A stretch of DNA of 64,000 bases from Desulfobacterales bacterium (GTDB lineage Bacteria; Desulfobacterota; Desulfobacteria; Desulfobacterales; JAFDDL01). The DNA is taken from contig JAVEYW010000006.1 of assembly GCA_034003325.1 (NCBI GenBank), positions 192,362-256,361 of the forward strand, given 5' to 3'. The translations under genes were made by a program, and so were the position numbers. The notes below the pieces were generated by a model that was not told the DNA's origin, searched no databases, and saw nothing but the letters and a program-made list of their open reading frames with translations. Below are positions 19,057 to 27,554 of the stretch, one piece after another; within the stretch, counting starts at the first letter, position 1; every line of letters begins with the position of its first letter.

Positions 19057-19584
19057 ATGAGAGATAACACGAACAGTGAGTGCCAGCGGTTACGGGAATT
19101 CGTAGTAGGCGATCTTGCGGTATACCCGGCCCATGGTGTCGGTCGAATCAATGCCATAGAAAGCAAGGTAGTCAATGGGGAAACGCATGATTTTTATATC
19201 ATGAAGATTATCGAAAACGGTATGGTGATCATGATCCCCACGAGCAATGTGGAATCGGTCGGACTCAGGGACGTTATCAAAGCGGAGGATATCCCAAAAG
19301 TTTATGAAATAATGAAAGAAAACAGGGATAGCCCCATCGACAATCAGACCTGGAACCGGCGCTATCGGGAGTATATGGAAAAGATAAAAACCGGATGTTT
19401 GAATGACGTTGCTGAAGTGTTTAGGGATTTATATCTGCTGAAATTAAATAAGGATCTTTCCTTTGGTGAGCGCAAGCTTTATGATACGGCGCAAGGACTG
19501 CTTATTCGGGAGCTGTCCACGGCCAAAAATTCAGATGAAGCGACCATATTAAAAGAGATAGAATCCCTATTTGCCTCCGAATAA
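19057..19584 (+). CDS. CarD-family transcription regulator
   Basis: 175 residues with the CarD/TRCF RNA-polymerase-interaction domain at the N-terminus (VVGDLAVYPAHGVGRI..., about 13-75) and a helical C-terminal DNA-binding domain. CarD proteins bind the RNAP beta subunit and stabilise open promoter complexes. The gene sits after the hppA terminator, so it has its own promoter. The next gene starts 16 bp downstream. Deltaproteobacteria often carry CarD here. The target promoters are unknown. Confidence 0.88.
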   Translation: MRDNTNSECQRLREFVVGDLAVYPAHGVGRINAIESKVVNGETHDFYIMKIIENGMVIMIPTSNVESVGLRDVIKAEDIPKVYEIMKENRDSPIDNQTWNRRYREYMEKIKTGCLNDVAEVFRDLYLLKLNKDLSFGERKLYDTAQGLLIRELSTAKNSDEATILKEIESLFASE

Positions 19585-19600
19585 CCTTCCTTTTCCCCCT

Positions 19601-20608
19601 ATGGACAGATGCAGCAGGGCCTTTGAATTTACCATTGAAGCGCCCGATGAGGGAAAACGCCTTGACCTTCTGATTTGTGCGCATGCGCCCGGTTGTGCGA
19701 GGACGCTTTCTGCTAAGCTAATTCGTTCGGGAAGCGTGCATGTCGACGGCCATGTTAAAAAGGCCGGTTATCGGGTTCGAATGGGCGAAAAGGTCAGCGG
19801 CATTATTCCGCTGCCCGTGCCGGCGAGTTTTGAGCCTGAGCCGATCGCGTTGAGCGTTCTATATGAAGATACGACGATTATTGTCATCAACAAGCAGCCG
19901 GGTATAGTGGTGCATCCGGCGCCCGGACATCGAAACGGAACGCTTGTCAACGCCATTTTGCACCACTGCCCTGGGATTGAGGCCATTGGCGGAGAAATCA
20001 GGCCCGGTATCGTTCACCGGTTGGACAGGGATACTTCCGGCACCTTGGTCATTGCGAAAAATGCGGTTGCCATGAAACATCTCGCGGATCAATTCAGGGA
20101 CAGGCATGTTCAAAAGGAATATCTGGCCTTGGTGTGGGGGTGTGTTGCCCGCGATTGCGGTACGATATCTTTACCCATCGGGCGTCATCCGGTGGATCGA
20201 AAACGGATGAGCACGGTCAGTCGCAAAACGCGAATCGCCGAGACCCACTGGCAAGTCGAATCGCGGTTTGATCAGGTGAGCCTGTTGCGGGTTCGGATTC
20301 GAACCGGTCGGACTCACCAGATTCGTGTGCATTGTGCCGCGATGCACCATCCGGTTATCGGAGATTCTGTCTATGGTGGCCGGAATTTAGGCGCCAAATA
20401 CCCCCCGGCGTCGCCCGCCGTTCGTGCGGCCATTGAAAGCATCGGCCGACAGATGCTGCATGCCTGGCGGCTCGGCTTTACACATCCTGTCAGCGGAAAA
20501 GAAATGATGTTTGAATCCCCCTTGCCTTCGGACATGACCTTTTTGCTTGAAACCCTGCGGTCTACGCCCGATCCGGCTAAGCTGTTAACACACAGTGAAA
20601 AGATGTAA
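19601..20608 (+). CDS. 23S rRNA pseudouridine synthase, RluD type
   Basis: 335 residues: an N-terminal S4 RNA-binding domain (RLDLLICAH...LIRSGSVHVDG) and a catalytic PseudoU synthase domain with GIVHRLDRDTSGTLV carrying the catalytic Asp. RTGRTHQIRVH is also present. The enzyme converts uridines to pseudouridine, probably in 23S rRNA helix 69 if it is a true RluD. RluC or RluA-like specificity cannot be excluded. The ATG at MDRCSR was taken over a TTG 30 bp earlier that overlaps carD. It is followed within 4 bp by a UGA-containing small ORF. Confidence 0.88.
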   Translation: MDRCSRAFEFTIEAPDEGKRLDLLICAHAPGCARTLSAKLIRSGSVHVDGHVKKAGYRVRMGEKVSGIIPLPVPASFEPEPIALSVLYEDTTIIVINKQPGIVVHPAPGHRNGTLVNAILHHCPGIEAIGGEIRPGIVHRLDRDTSGTLVIAKNAVAMKHLADQFRDRHVQKEYLALVWGCVARDCGTISLPIGRHPVDRKRMSTVSRKTRIAETHWQVESRFDQVSLLRVRIRTGRTHQIRVHCAAMHHPVIGDSVYGGRNLGAKYPPASPAVRAAIESIGRQMLHAWRLGFTHPVSGKEMMFESPLPSDMTFLLETLRSTPDPAKLLTHSEKM

Positions 20609-20611
20609 AAA

Positions 20612-20794
20612 ATGAATTTATCAAAAATTAACTGCCCGGATTGCGGCGGAAAGCTTTATGTAAAATTGACCTGAAAGCGGGTAAAGCTTTGCTGCAGGTC
20701 CTGCGGCGCAATGCACGACATTGAAAAGTTTGCTGATCTTCTGGATGAAATTTGGGAAACAGCCTTGGCCAATTTTCCCTGTGATCGGCTTTGA
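20612..20794 (+). CDS. Predicted small selenoprotein with dual CXXC motifs (UGA read as selenocysteine)
   Basis: A 60-codon frame with one internal TGA (codon 21, 20672-20674) that otherwise runs to a TGA at 20794. Before the internal TGA: MNLSKINCPDCGGKLYVKLT. After it comes CCRSC and then DLLDEIWETALANFPCDRL. The two CXXC pairs flank the TGA and read as one zinc-ribbon-like domain, so a simple stop is unlikely. A SECIS-like hairpin lies at the right distance. I recall a family of dual-CXXC small (seleno)proteins in Deltaproteobacteria that fits. The ORF fills an otherwise empty 196-bp gap between an RluD-type gene and truA. A pseudogene or sequencing error at the TGA is the alternative. Function is unknown, probably redox or metal related. 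Confidence 0.75.
20689..20711 (+). promoter_or_regulatory. SECIS-like hairpin downstream of the in-frame UGA
   Basis: TTGC/GCAA and TGCAG/CTGCG pair with a two-base bulge. The apical loop is GTC, with its G 24 nt after the UGA. Bacterial SECIS elements need a short apical loop beginning with G at about 16-37 nt from the UGA, so this fits. It lies inside the coding frame, as in bacteria generally. Confidence 0.65.
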
Positions 20795-20804
20795 TCTTTT
20801 TGCC

Positions 20805-21563
20805 ATGACGGAATCCCGGAAAAATTTTAAGCTGCTGATCGAGTATGACGGCAGTGCCTATCATGGGTGGCAGCGGCAGCAGAAGGATGAGAGCATTCAA
20901 GCTACCATCGAAGCGGCCCTTCACCGGCTGACCGGATCGAGGATATCTCTCATCGGCTCAGGGAGAACGGATGCGGGGGTTCACGCCAAAGGACAGGTCG
21001 CCAATTTTTTTTGCGAAACTCATCTTTGTGCGAACACGGTTTGTCGTGGATTAAATGCTTTATTGCCGGATGATATTGCCATTCTCGCATGTACGGTGGT
21101 GGATGAAAGTTTCCATGCCCGATTTGACGCGAAAGCCAAAACTTACCGTTATACCATTATCAACCGGTTTTCTCCGGTTGCCGTCGGGCGGCAGTACGCT
21201 TGGCATATTCCACAGGATTTGGATGCGGCGGCTATGAAATCCGCGATGCAACATCTCATCGGACGACACGATTTCAAGGCATTTGAAGGCACCGGTAGTC
21301 CCAGGGCGCATACCACAAGACATATGCTGAATGCGGTGTTGCAAGTGGATGCGCAACTTTCAAGGCTTAATTTTTACTTTACGGCCGATGGCTTTTTAAG
21401 ACACATGGTGAGAAACATTGTGGGCACGCTGGTGGAAGTCGGAAGGAGAAAAATCGAACCGACCACTGTTGCTGTCATTCGGGATGCTGCGGACCGTTCC
21501 CTGGCCGGTGCAACCGCGCCCGGCCAGGGGTTATGTCTGATGAACGTTTGTTATGACAAGTAA
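20805..21563 (+). CDS. truA: tRNA pseudouridine(38-40) synthase
   Basis: 252 residues beginning MTESRKNFKLLIEYDG. The catalytic Asp is in GSGRTDAGVHAKGQVANF. YHGWQRQ, the KTYRYTI strand and RHMVRNIVGTLVEVG are also typical. It modifies the anticodon stem of many tRNAs. A longer frame starting 84 bp upstream overlaps the selenoprotein ORF and is not conserved, so it was rejected. The gene starts 10 bp after the selenoprotein stop, suggesting one transcript. Confidence 0.95.
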   Translation: MTESRKNFKLLIEYDGSAYHGWQRQQKDESIQATIEAALHRLTGSRISLIGSGRTDAGVHAKGQVANFFCETHLCANTVCRGLNALLPDDIAILACTVVDESFHARFDAKAKTYRYTIINRFSPVAVGRQYAWHIPQDLDAAAMKSAMQHLIGRHDFKAFEGTGSPRAHTTRHMLNAVLQVDAQLSRLNFYFTADGFLRHMVRNIVGTLVEVGRRKIEPTTVAVIRDAADRSLAGATAPGQGLCLMNVCYDK

Positions 21564-21584
21564 ATGGCGTTCGTTTATCGGGGT

Positions 21585-22895
21585 CTAAGCTTTCAGATCC
21601 GAAATTCCCCGTAAGATGGTATCGAACAATAACGGAATATCCTTTTCCTCAAGGCAGGAGAAGGCGATTCTCAGATTGTCCGGGCCAAAGGAAATCAGGC
21701 CCACGCCGTATTGGTTCAGCAAATGGACGCGAAGCACTTCCGCATCGACGTTTTTAACCCGAATACACATAAAATATCCGGAATTAAACGGATAGGCTTC
21801 AAAGGCATCGCGGTATTTTTCATCCCTGAGCACTTCTTTGACACGTTTGGCGCGGGCGCAAAGGATGGCAAATTTTTCTTCCAGTTCTTTGGCATGGTTC
21901 TTGTCCTCCAAAGATTGAAGCACAATCGTTTGGCTTAAATGAGAAGCATTGGAGATGGAACCGCGCACGGCGCCGGCCGTCTTTTTCTCCAGGGCATCGT
22001 AGACAGCTGCGCTGTTGCCGTCCATTTTGATTCCGTACGTGATAAATCCGACCCGAAGGCCCCAGACAAAAAGCTCCTTTGTCGCCCCATCCAGCTTGAC
22101 GGCCAGCAGCCGTGAATCCTGGCGGCACAATTGAGCGAAAAGGGATTCTTTAAGCGTGTCTTTTTCATAAAAGAGACCAAAATAGGCATCATCCGATACA
22201 GCAATGACTTGCGTGCCGGCGCGCGCAATTTTTGCCAGAATTTGTACGATTGCCGCCCCTTCGGTTTGGGTTGCCGTATAACCGGTTGGGTTTTGAGGAA
22301 AATTCAAAAGGACGATGATTTTTTTGTTGGTTTTCGCTTCCTGGTTCACCGCCGCTTCAAATGCAGCCAGATTAAACCCGCCCGCATTCGAGAAGAGCGG
22401 GTATTGTGCGATTCGGGCGCCCTTTCGGACGCTTAAAATCATACTATAATTGCCCCACATCATGTCCGGCAGAATCACGACATCTCCCGGATCGACCCAA
22501 ACATCGGCAAATACGCTGATAGCATGGGTAATGCCGCAGGTGACGATCGGCAGCCCGATTTCAGTATCGGCTAGGGACGGGTTTTTGCGTTTAAGGCTGT
22601 CCTGCCAAGCCTTTCGAAGCGTCATCAACCCGAAGGAGGGGGCATAGGTGAGCGCCTTTTCGGGAGCAATGTCGCGGAGTGCATTCATGACGGAAGGAAA
22701 ATGCATGGTCTTGCCCTCTTCCGTTGCGATTCCGATAGTGGCATTGAGCCGGTATGCTTTTTCCTTGGCTTCCGCGCTTTGGCTCAATATACCTTTGGGA
22801 AAAAACAGGTTTTTTCCGATGTCGGATAACATGTCATATAGTTGGGGGGTCCCTGCCTGAAGTGTCTGATTAAGTTCTTTGGCGATGGGGTTCAT
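21585..22895 (-). CDS. PLP-dependent class I/II aminotransferase
   Basis: 436 residues of fold-type I. Visible are YAPSFGLMTLRKAW, NFPQNPTGY (substrate carboxylate binding), SDDAYFGLFYE (cofactor Asp and Tyr), and a Lys in KLDGATKELFVWGLRVGF that should form the Schiff base. The length and the ATKELF context resemble aromatic or alanine-type aminotransferases, but the substrate cannot be assigned. It is convergent with truA, 21 bp apart. A ribosome-binding site (AGGAGG-like) precedes the ATG. Confidence 0.85.
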   Translation of the reverse strand: MNPIAKELNQTLQAGTPQLYDMLSDIGKNLFFPKGILSQSAEAKEKAYRLNATIGIATEEGKTMHFPSVMNALRDIAPEKALTYAPSFGLMTLRKAWQDSLKRKNPSLADTEIGLPIVTCGITHAISVFADVWVDPGDVVILPDMMWGNYSMILSVRKGARIAQYPLFSNAGGFNLAAFEAAVNQEAKTNKKIIVLLNFPQNPTGYTATQTEGAAIVQILAKIARAGTQVIAVSDDAYFGLFYEKDTLKESLFAQLCRQDSRLLAVKLDGATKELFVWGLRVGFITYGIKMDGNSAAVYDALEKKTAGAVRGSISNASHLSQTIVLQSLEDKNHAKELEEKFAILCARAKRVKEVLRDEKYRDAFEAYPFNSGYFMCIRVKNVDAEVLRVHLLNQYGVGLISFGPDNLRIAFSCLEEKDIPLLFDTILRGISDLKA

Positions 22896-22965
22896 GTCAA
22901 GGCCTCCTTGGCTTTCCTGTGTGCATAGACGGTTCGGCCTTCATGGCCGTAGAATCGGGTTCATC

Positions 22966-22997
22966 AAAAAAAAACCCGCTCGGTGCGGAGCGGGTTC
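22966..22997 (-). terminator. Rho-independent terminator after the PxxKW gene
   Basis: On the minus strand AACCCGCTC and GAGCGGGTT form a perfect 9-bp stem followed by about nine T. It lies 26 bp beyond the PxxKW stop. Confidence 0.9.
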
Positions 22998-23022
22998 AAT
23001 AGCGTATTGATCAGCAACCGCG

Positions 23023-23304
23023 TTAACGGTTTCCTCGTTTTGAAGCCTTTATCGGATTGAGTTTTGCCGCGGCTTTCTTTTCTACGGCCATTGTGACATG
23101 CGTGGCCATATTGCAATGACCGTGCTTCCATTTTGAAGCCGGATCGGGGCAAGTCATGCAATACCAACCAGTTTTAAACTCCTTGCTTCGGGCGCAACCC
23201 TTGCAGGCTTCAATGATTTCAAGACAAGCCCCATTGGTGTAGCTGCATCCCTTGGCAGTCATAAAAGGGCATTCGACACCCTCACGTATCGTCGTGCATT
23301 TCAT
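23023..23304 (-). CDS. PxxKW family cysteine-rich protein
   Basis: 93 residues with ten cysteines and the eponymous PASKW sequence (CPDPASKWKHGHC). The family is found mostly in Deltaproteobacteria, and its function is not established. The cysteine spacing suggests metal binding. The start is an ATG with a perfect AGGAGG site. The frame is open for 90 codons upstream, but that part is unconserved and crosses a good sigma-70 promoter. Monocistronic, with its own promoter and terminator. Confidence 0.85.
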   Translation of the reverse strand: MKCTTIREGVECPFMTAKGCSYTNGACLEIIEACKGCARSKEFKTGWYCMTCPDPASKWKHGHCNMATHVTMAVEKKAAAKLNPIKASKRGNR

Positions 23305-23391
23305 AAAAACCTCCTTGTGACACAAAATAGAATAAAACAGGCCGGAGTGGATAAGTCCGCCCCGTTCTAAGCCCATAATTTTAGACCCCCG

Positions 23392-23420
23392 AATATAAAT
23401 GTGAAATAAGTCACTGTCAA
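23392..23420 (-). promoter_or_regulatory. Sigma-70 promoter of the PxxKW gene
   Basis: On the minus strand TTGACA and TATATT are separated by exactly 17 nt, about 90 bp before the start codon. The divergent cytochrome/rnf operon must start on the other side, where no equally good promoter was seen. Confidence 0.75.
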
Positions 23421-23593
23421 CGAAAATATGATGAACCAAAATATGATCGAATGGTTTGAATGAAGGGCGTGACGCTATCCTTAGAATAGGGCAATGAAAA
23501 AAATCTTGAAAGACAAAACGCATTATGGTAGGGACTTTTCTTTGGTTCGCCATATACCGCGTTAATGATCTCAATCACAAAGGACGTATCAAC

Positions 23594-24019
23594 ATGGTTA
23601 AAAAAGAACTGAAATTGGCTTACGTTCTGGCAATCGCTCTGCTTGTCGTGGGAGTAATTTGTTATATGGTGCCCGCCAAGGCACCGGCGCAGCCGCTTCG
23701 AATGATGTATCAAACCGTCGCCGGAAGGGTGTTGTTTAATCACCAGATCCACCTGGGAGAATCCGGTTACGGCATTTCCTGCAGGGACTGCCATCATCAT
23801 CCCGAGGATGGCAGCGATACCAGTGGATGCGGTGCCTGCCACAGTCTGCCGGCGGAAGGAAAAACAGTACCCGATGCCTGCCTTGCCTGTCATGAACCGG
23901 ATGAGCTTGAAGAAGTAACTATGAGCAAGCGCGCGGATGCCTTTCATGCCCAGTGCGTTCAGTGCCACAATGAATATGAATCGGGGCCGGTAGAGTGTTC
24001 CGGTTGTCATATCCAGTAA
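23594..24019 (+). CDS. Membrane-anchored pentaheme cytochrome c of the Rnf operon
   Basis: 141 residues with one N-terminal hydrophobic anchor (about 9-26) and five CXXCH sites: CRDCH, CGACH, CLACH, CVQCH, CSGCH. The anchor should place the hemes in the periplasm. It heads the rnfCDGEAB genes, 72 bp before rnfC, the arrangement seen in sulfate reducers, where a multiheme cytochrome is thought to pass electrons between Rnf and the periplasmic c3 pool. Class III cytochromes usually have four hemes in this size, so five is a little unusual. The ATG at MVKKELK was preferred. Confidence 0.88.
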   Translation: MVKKELKLAYVLAIALLVVGVICYMVPAKAPAQPLRMMYQTVAGRVLFNHQIHLGESGYGISCRDCHHHPEDGSDTSGCGACHSLPAEGKTVPDACLACHEPDELEEVTMSKRADAFHAQCVQCHNEYESGPVECSGCHIQ

Positions 24020-24091
24020 CCACAAATAGGATAGCCGAGCATTCGGCTGAACCTGTTTTTCAAATCGCGACCAAACGAATGGGGTTGAATC

Positions 24092-25375
24092 ATGATGAAG
24101 AAACCATTTTTCGGCTTGTCTAAACCCCGGGTAATTTATCCGCCGTCCCAGGGTGCCTTCCCGATCCCCAAATCAATTCCTACACCCGGCAGGGTGACAC
24201 TCCTGATCGACGGTGCGTTGTCATTCGTGGATAAGGATGTCCTGAAAAAAGGCGACGCGGTAAAGACCGGCCAGAAAGTATTGCTGTCAAAGGAGTCCGG
24301 TGGCTACGCGATTTCAAGCGTCACCGGAACCGTTTCCGATATCTCCGTTTTTGAAGGGGACTTCGGCAAAATCTATGTGGCGGTGAGCATTGATTCGGCC
24401 AAGGCCGAGCAGCTTGATGATCAATTCACTGCCGTGGCCGCCGAGCCATCCCTTCAAACGGCACTCGATTTTCTTCAAACGGCACCGGGCAAACCGCCCT
24501 TGTCGATGTTGTCGAATCTTGAGAAGACCATTGAGACCCTCGTTATCTATGCCGAAGATAAAGACCTTCTGATTACCACGAACCGCTATATCGCCACCTC
24601 CCGGTTTTCCTCTTTAACCAAGGGGATCGATATGCTTAAAAAAATCAGTGGAATAGATGATATTATCGTGGTAACGCCCCGGGACCGAATTCAAAGCTAC
24701 GGTGAGATCGGCGCTAAGGTAAGGGCTGTGGACACGGCTTACCCTGCGGCGAATCCGCAGAATATCATGAATCAGGTTTTAGGCAAGGCGGTACCGGTTG
24801 GAAAGGCGCCTGAAGATCTGGGCGTTGTTTTTTTCAGCGCTGAATCGGTGGCTGCCCTTGGCGATGCGTTTGAGACCGGGCGGGTGCCGGTAAACAAAAT
24901 TATCACCGTGATTCATAAAGACGGCAGCCAAACTCTTGTGGAGGCTAGAATCGGAACCCCGATTAGAAATGTATTGGCCGCCTGCGGGGAAACATTATCC
25001 GATATGGACCGGCTGATTGTCGGCGGGCCCATGACGGGCAATGCCATCTACTCCGAGGAGCATCCGGTTCAGCCCGACACGGATGCCGTCATGCTGCAGG
25101 ATAAGGCGGATGTCCCCTTCGTATCCGATTATCCTTGCATCAATTGCGGTGAATGTGTCCGGGTGTGCCCGGCCAAGATGCCGGTCAATATGCTGGTCCG
25201 GTTTCTGGAGGCTGGCGTTTATCAGACGGCTGCCGATGAATACGATCTTTATTCCTGCATTGAATGCGGGTTGTGCAGTTACGTGTGTGTCGCAAAAATT
25301 CCCATCTTTCAGTATATTCGGTTGGCTAAATTCGCACTGAGCCAAGTCCAAACAGCGGAGGAGCAAAATGATTAG
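24092..25375 (+). CDS. rnfC: Rnf complex subunit C
   Basis: 427 residues. RnfC is the peripheral subunit thought to bind NAD(H) and FMN. It shows an N-terminal barrel-sandwich domain, a central domain with GGPMTGNAIYSE, and two [4Fe-4S] motifs (CINCGECVRVCP about residue 349 and CIECGLCSYVC about 388). The order rnfC, D, G, E, A, B with an overlap into rnfD matches other Rnf operons. Two adjacent ATG codons are possible starts. Confidence 0.96.
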   Translation: MMKKPFFGLSKPRVIYPPSQGAFPIPKSIPTPGRVTLLIDGALSFVDKDVLKKGDAVKTGQKVLLSKESGGYAISSVTGTVSDISVFEGDFGKIYVAVSIDSAKAEQLDDQFTAVAAEPSLQTALDFLQTAPGKPPLSMLSNLEKTIETLVIYAEDKDLLITTNRYIATSRFSSLTKGIDMLKKISGIDDIIVVTPRDRIQSYGEIGAKVRAVDTAYPAANPQNIMNQVLGKAVPVGKAPEDLGVVFFSAESVAALGDAFETGRVPVNKIITVIHKDGSQTLVEARIGTPIRNVLAACGETLSDMDRLIVGGPMTGNAIYSEEHPVQPDTDAVMLQDKADVPFVSDYPCINCGECVRVCPAKMPVNMLVRFLEAGVYQTAADEYDLYSCIECGLCSYVCVAKIPIFQYIRLAKFALSQVQTAEEQND

Positions 25376-26327
25376 TCAAAAGAAATTTATCGTTTCACAC
25401 GCGCCGTTTTGGCACTGTGGCAGAAGCGTATCTGAAAGAAGCTACCACACCATGCTGGCGGCGGTGCCGGCGGTGTTGGCCGGGATTATCTCCTATGGCC
25501 CTCCCGCGTTGGGCGTTGTGGCGTTTTCCATCGCCACCGCCATGCTTTGGGAGGTTGCATTTAATCGCATCGCCAAGCAGCCGATATCCATCGGGGACGG
25601 CAATGCAGCGTTAATCGGCATGGTTCTGGCCATGTTGATGCCTGCCACCATGCCCTGGTGGGGGGTTTTGGTGGGAACCTTTATTGCAATATTTATCGGA
25701 AAGATGATTTTCGGCGGTATTGGTAGCAACCCCTTTAATCCGGTAATAATAGCGGTCGCGATTTTGATGGTTTCCTGGAAACACCTCTTCGATTTCGATG
25801 GGATGCTGGTCAATTACAATTTGGAATTCTTGACCATCTCTCCCCTGGTTGCCTTAAAGTCTTTCGGGGTTCAGGCCACCACCCAATTCAATCCCCTTGA
25901 TTTGCTATTGGGACGTCAGGTAGGGGGCATCGGCGCCACATTCGGGCTGGGGATTATTCTCGGTGGTCTCTACCTTATTTTGCGCGGATTTATTCGGTGG
26001 GAAATTTCCATCTCTTTTCTGGTCGGCATCGCGGTTACCGCCGTTTTATTCAATTTGTTGAATCCCGCCAAATACGGCGGCCCCCTGATTCATCTCTTGT
26101 CCGGTTATACCCTCTTGGGGGCGTTTTTTCTGGCAACGGAAGATTCCTCCTCGCCGGTCAACATGATTCCCATGTTCATCTACGGCGCTTTGGGGGGTGT
26201 CATGACCGTGCTGATTCGAAACATCGGCATCTATGCGGACGGCGTTGTTTATGCAATTCTTGTAATTAACCTCGTAAACCCGCTACTGGACAAGATCCGG
26301 CCCAAAGCGATTGGAAAGGTGGCCTGA
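25368..26327 (+). CDS. rnfD: Rnf complex subunit D
   Basis: Integral membrane subunit of 319 residues with about nine helices, homologous to NqrB. It is expected to carry covalent FMN and lie on the ion path. Typical segments include GDGNAALIGMVLAMLMPATMPWW and GGIGSNPFNPVIIAVA. It overlaps rnfC by 8 bp and ends one base before rnfG. Confidence 0.94.
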   Translation: MISQKKFIVSHAPFWHCGRSVSERSYHTMLAAVPAVLAGIISYGPPALGVVAFSIATAMLWEVAFNRIAKQPISIGDGNAALIGMVLAMLMPATMPWWGVLVGTFIAIFIGKMIFGGIGSNPFNPVIIAVAILMVSWKHLFDFDGMLVNYNLEFLTISPLVALKSFGVQATTQFNPLDLLLGRQVGGIGATFGLGIILGGLYLILRGFIRWEISISFLVGIAVTAVLFNLLNPAKYGGPLIHLLSGYTLLGAFFLATEDSSSPVNMIPMFIYGALGGVMTVLIRNIGIYADGVVYAILVINLVNPLLDKIRPKAIGKVA

Positions 26328-26328
26328 T

Positions 26329-26922
26329 ATGAAAGATATGATCAAAATGGTTGTCGTTCTGACGGTCCTGAGCTCGTTTTCCGGGGGACTGCTTGCAGCG
26401 CTCAGAGATGGAACCAAGGACCTTATCGAAAAACAGGAGTTGAACCTGGTGAAAGGCCCCGCCATCCGAAAAATTTTGGAAGGGGCCTCTAATGATCCGC
26501 TGGTGGATCGTGTCAAGATTCCCGACGGGGAGACGGAGATAAGCGTTTTTGTCGGCGTTTTTGACGGAAAACCGAATACGGTTGTGTTTGAAACCTTCGG
26601 CACCGGCTTTGCCGATAAAGTCGGTTTGATGGTGGGCATCAATGTGGACGAGGATAAATTTCACGGTGTTGGCGTCACGACTCATAGTGAAACGCCCGGC
26701 CTCGGTGCCAACGCAAAGGAAGATCCGAGCTTTGCGGCTCAATTCAAGGGGCATGCCGTTTCAGGCTCCATTAAGGTGACCAAGGACGGCGGCGACATCA
26801 ATGCACTCAGTGGCGCTACAATCACGTCCAGAGGTGTTTGCGTTGCAGCCTCGGACGCTGTCACCGTTTACCAGCGAATTAAACCACAACTTATTGAAAA
26901 ATTAAAAGAAATTAAAAAATAG
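26329..26922 (+). CDS. rnfG: Rnf complex subunit G
   Basis: 197 residues with one N-terminal membrane helix and a periplasmic FMN-binding domain. The flavinylation motif is seen as LSGATITS near residue 165, where the second Thr takes covalent FMN. THSETPGLGA is the other conserved family segment. Start at MKDMIKM, one base after the rnfD stop. An 18-bp longer frame overlaps rnfD. Confidence 0.94.
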   Translation: MKDMIKMVVVLTVLSSFSGGLLAALRDGTKDLIEKQELNLVKGPAIRKILEGASNDPLVDRVKIPDGETEISVFVGVFDGKPNTVVFETFGTGFADKVGLMVGINVDEDKFHGVGVTTHSETPGLGANAKEDPSFAAQFKGHAVSGSIKVTKDGGDINALSGATITSRGVCVAASDAVTVYQRIKPQLIEKLKEIKK

Positions 26923-26933
26923 GGAGACGAGGT

Positions 26934-27545
26934 ATGGCCAAGTCGATTGCTCAGGAATTTACCAAAGGGCTATGGAAGGAAGTCCCGCCGTTCCGGCTCG
27001 TACTCGGGCTATGTCCGGTGTTGGGAGTCACCACTACCGTGGAAAACGGCCTCGGCATGGGGATGGCAACGGCGTTTGTTCTGTTGGCGTCCAATATACT
27101 GATATCCCTGTTGCGCAAGATTATCCCTTCCAAGGTTCGTATCGCCTGTTTCATTATTGTAATTGCCACCTTTGTTATCGTGGTGGAACTGCTGATGAAG
27201 GCGTTTGCCTATTCGCTGTTTTTAAGCCTTGGCGTTTTTATTCCCCTAATTGTTGTAAACTGCATTCTATTAGGGCGTGCTGAAGCATTTGCGGCAAAGA
27301 ATCCATTGATCCCATCGATTGCAGATGGTCTTGGTATCGGTATCGGCTTTACCCTTTCACTGACCGCGATCAGTGCGGTTCGAAACCTGATTGGCAAAGG
27401 AGAGCTGACCATCTGGAAAGGCGTTGTGGTCGAACAGATCTTCGGTGCTTCCTATCAACCGTTTGAATTTATGGTCCAAGCACCCGGCGCCTTCCTTTGC
27501 CTGGGGCTGATGTTATGCATGATGAACCTTATGGGGAAAAAATAG
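26934..27545 (+). CDS. rnfE: Rnf complex subunit E
   Basis: 203 residues, six membrane helices. RnfE and RnfA are homologous inverted-topology subunits that bind a shared [2Fe-2S] cluster in the membrane. Motifs include FTKGLWKEVPPFRLVLGLCP with its Cys and VNCILLGRAEAFA with the second Cys. Spaced 11 bp from rnfG. Confidence 0.94.
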   Translation: MAKSIAQEFTKGLWKEVPPFRLVLGLCPVLGVTTTVENGLGMGMATAFVLLASNILISLLRKIIPSKVRIACFIIVIATFVIVVELLMKAFAYSLFLSLGVFIPLIVVNCILLGRAEAFAAKNPLIPSIADGLGIGIGFTLSLTAISAVRNLIGKGELTIWKGVVVEQIFGASYQPFEFMVQAPGAFLCLGLMLCMMNLMGKK

Positions 27546-27554
27546 GAGCAGAAA

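Noticed and set aside
23305-23574. 90-codon upstream extension of the PxxKW gene
   Set aside because: It runs through a good sigma-70 promoter, is unconserved in style, and the internal ATG has a perfect ribosome site.
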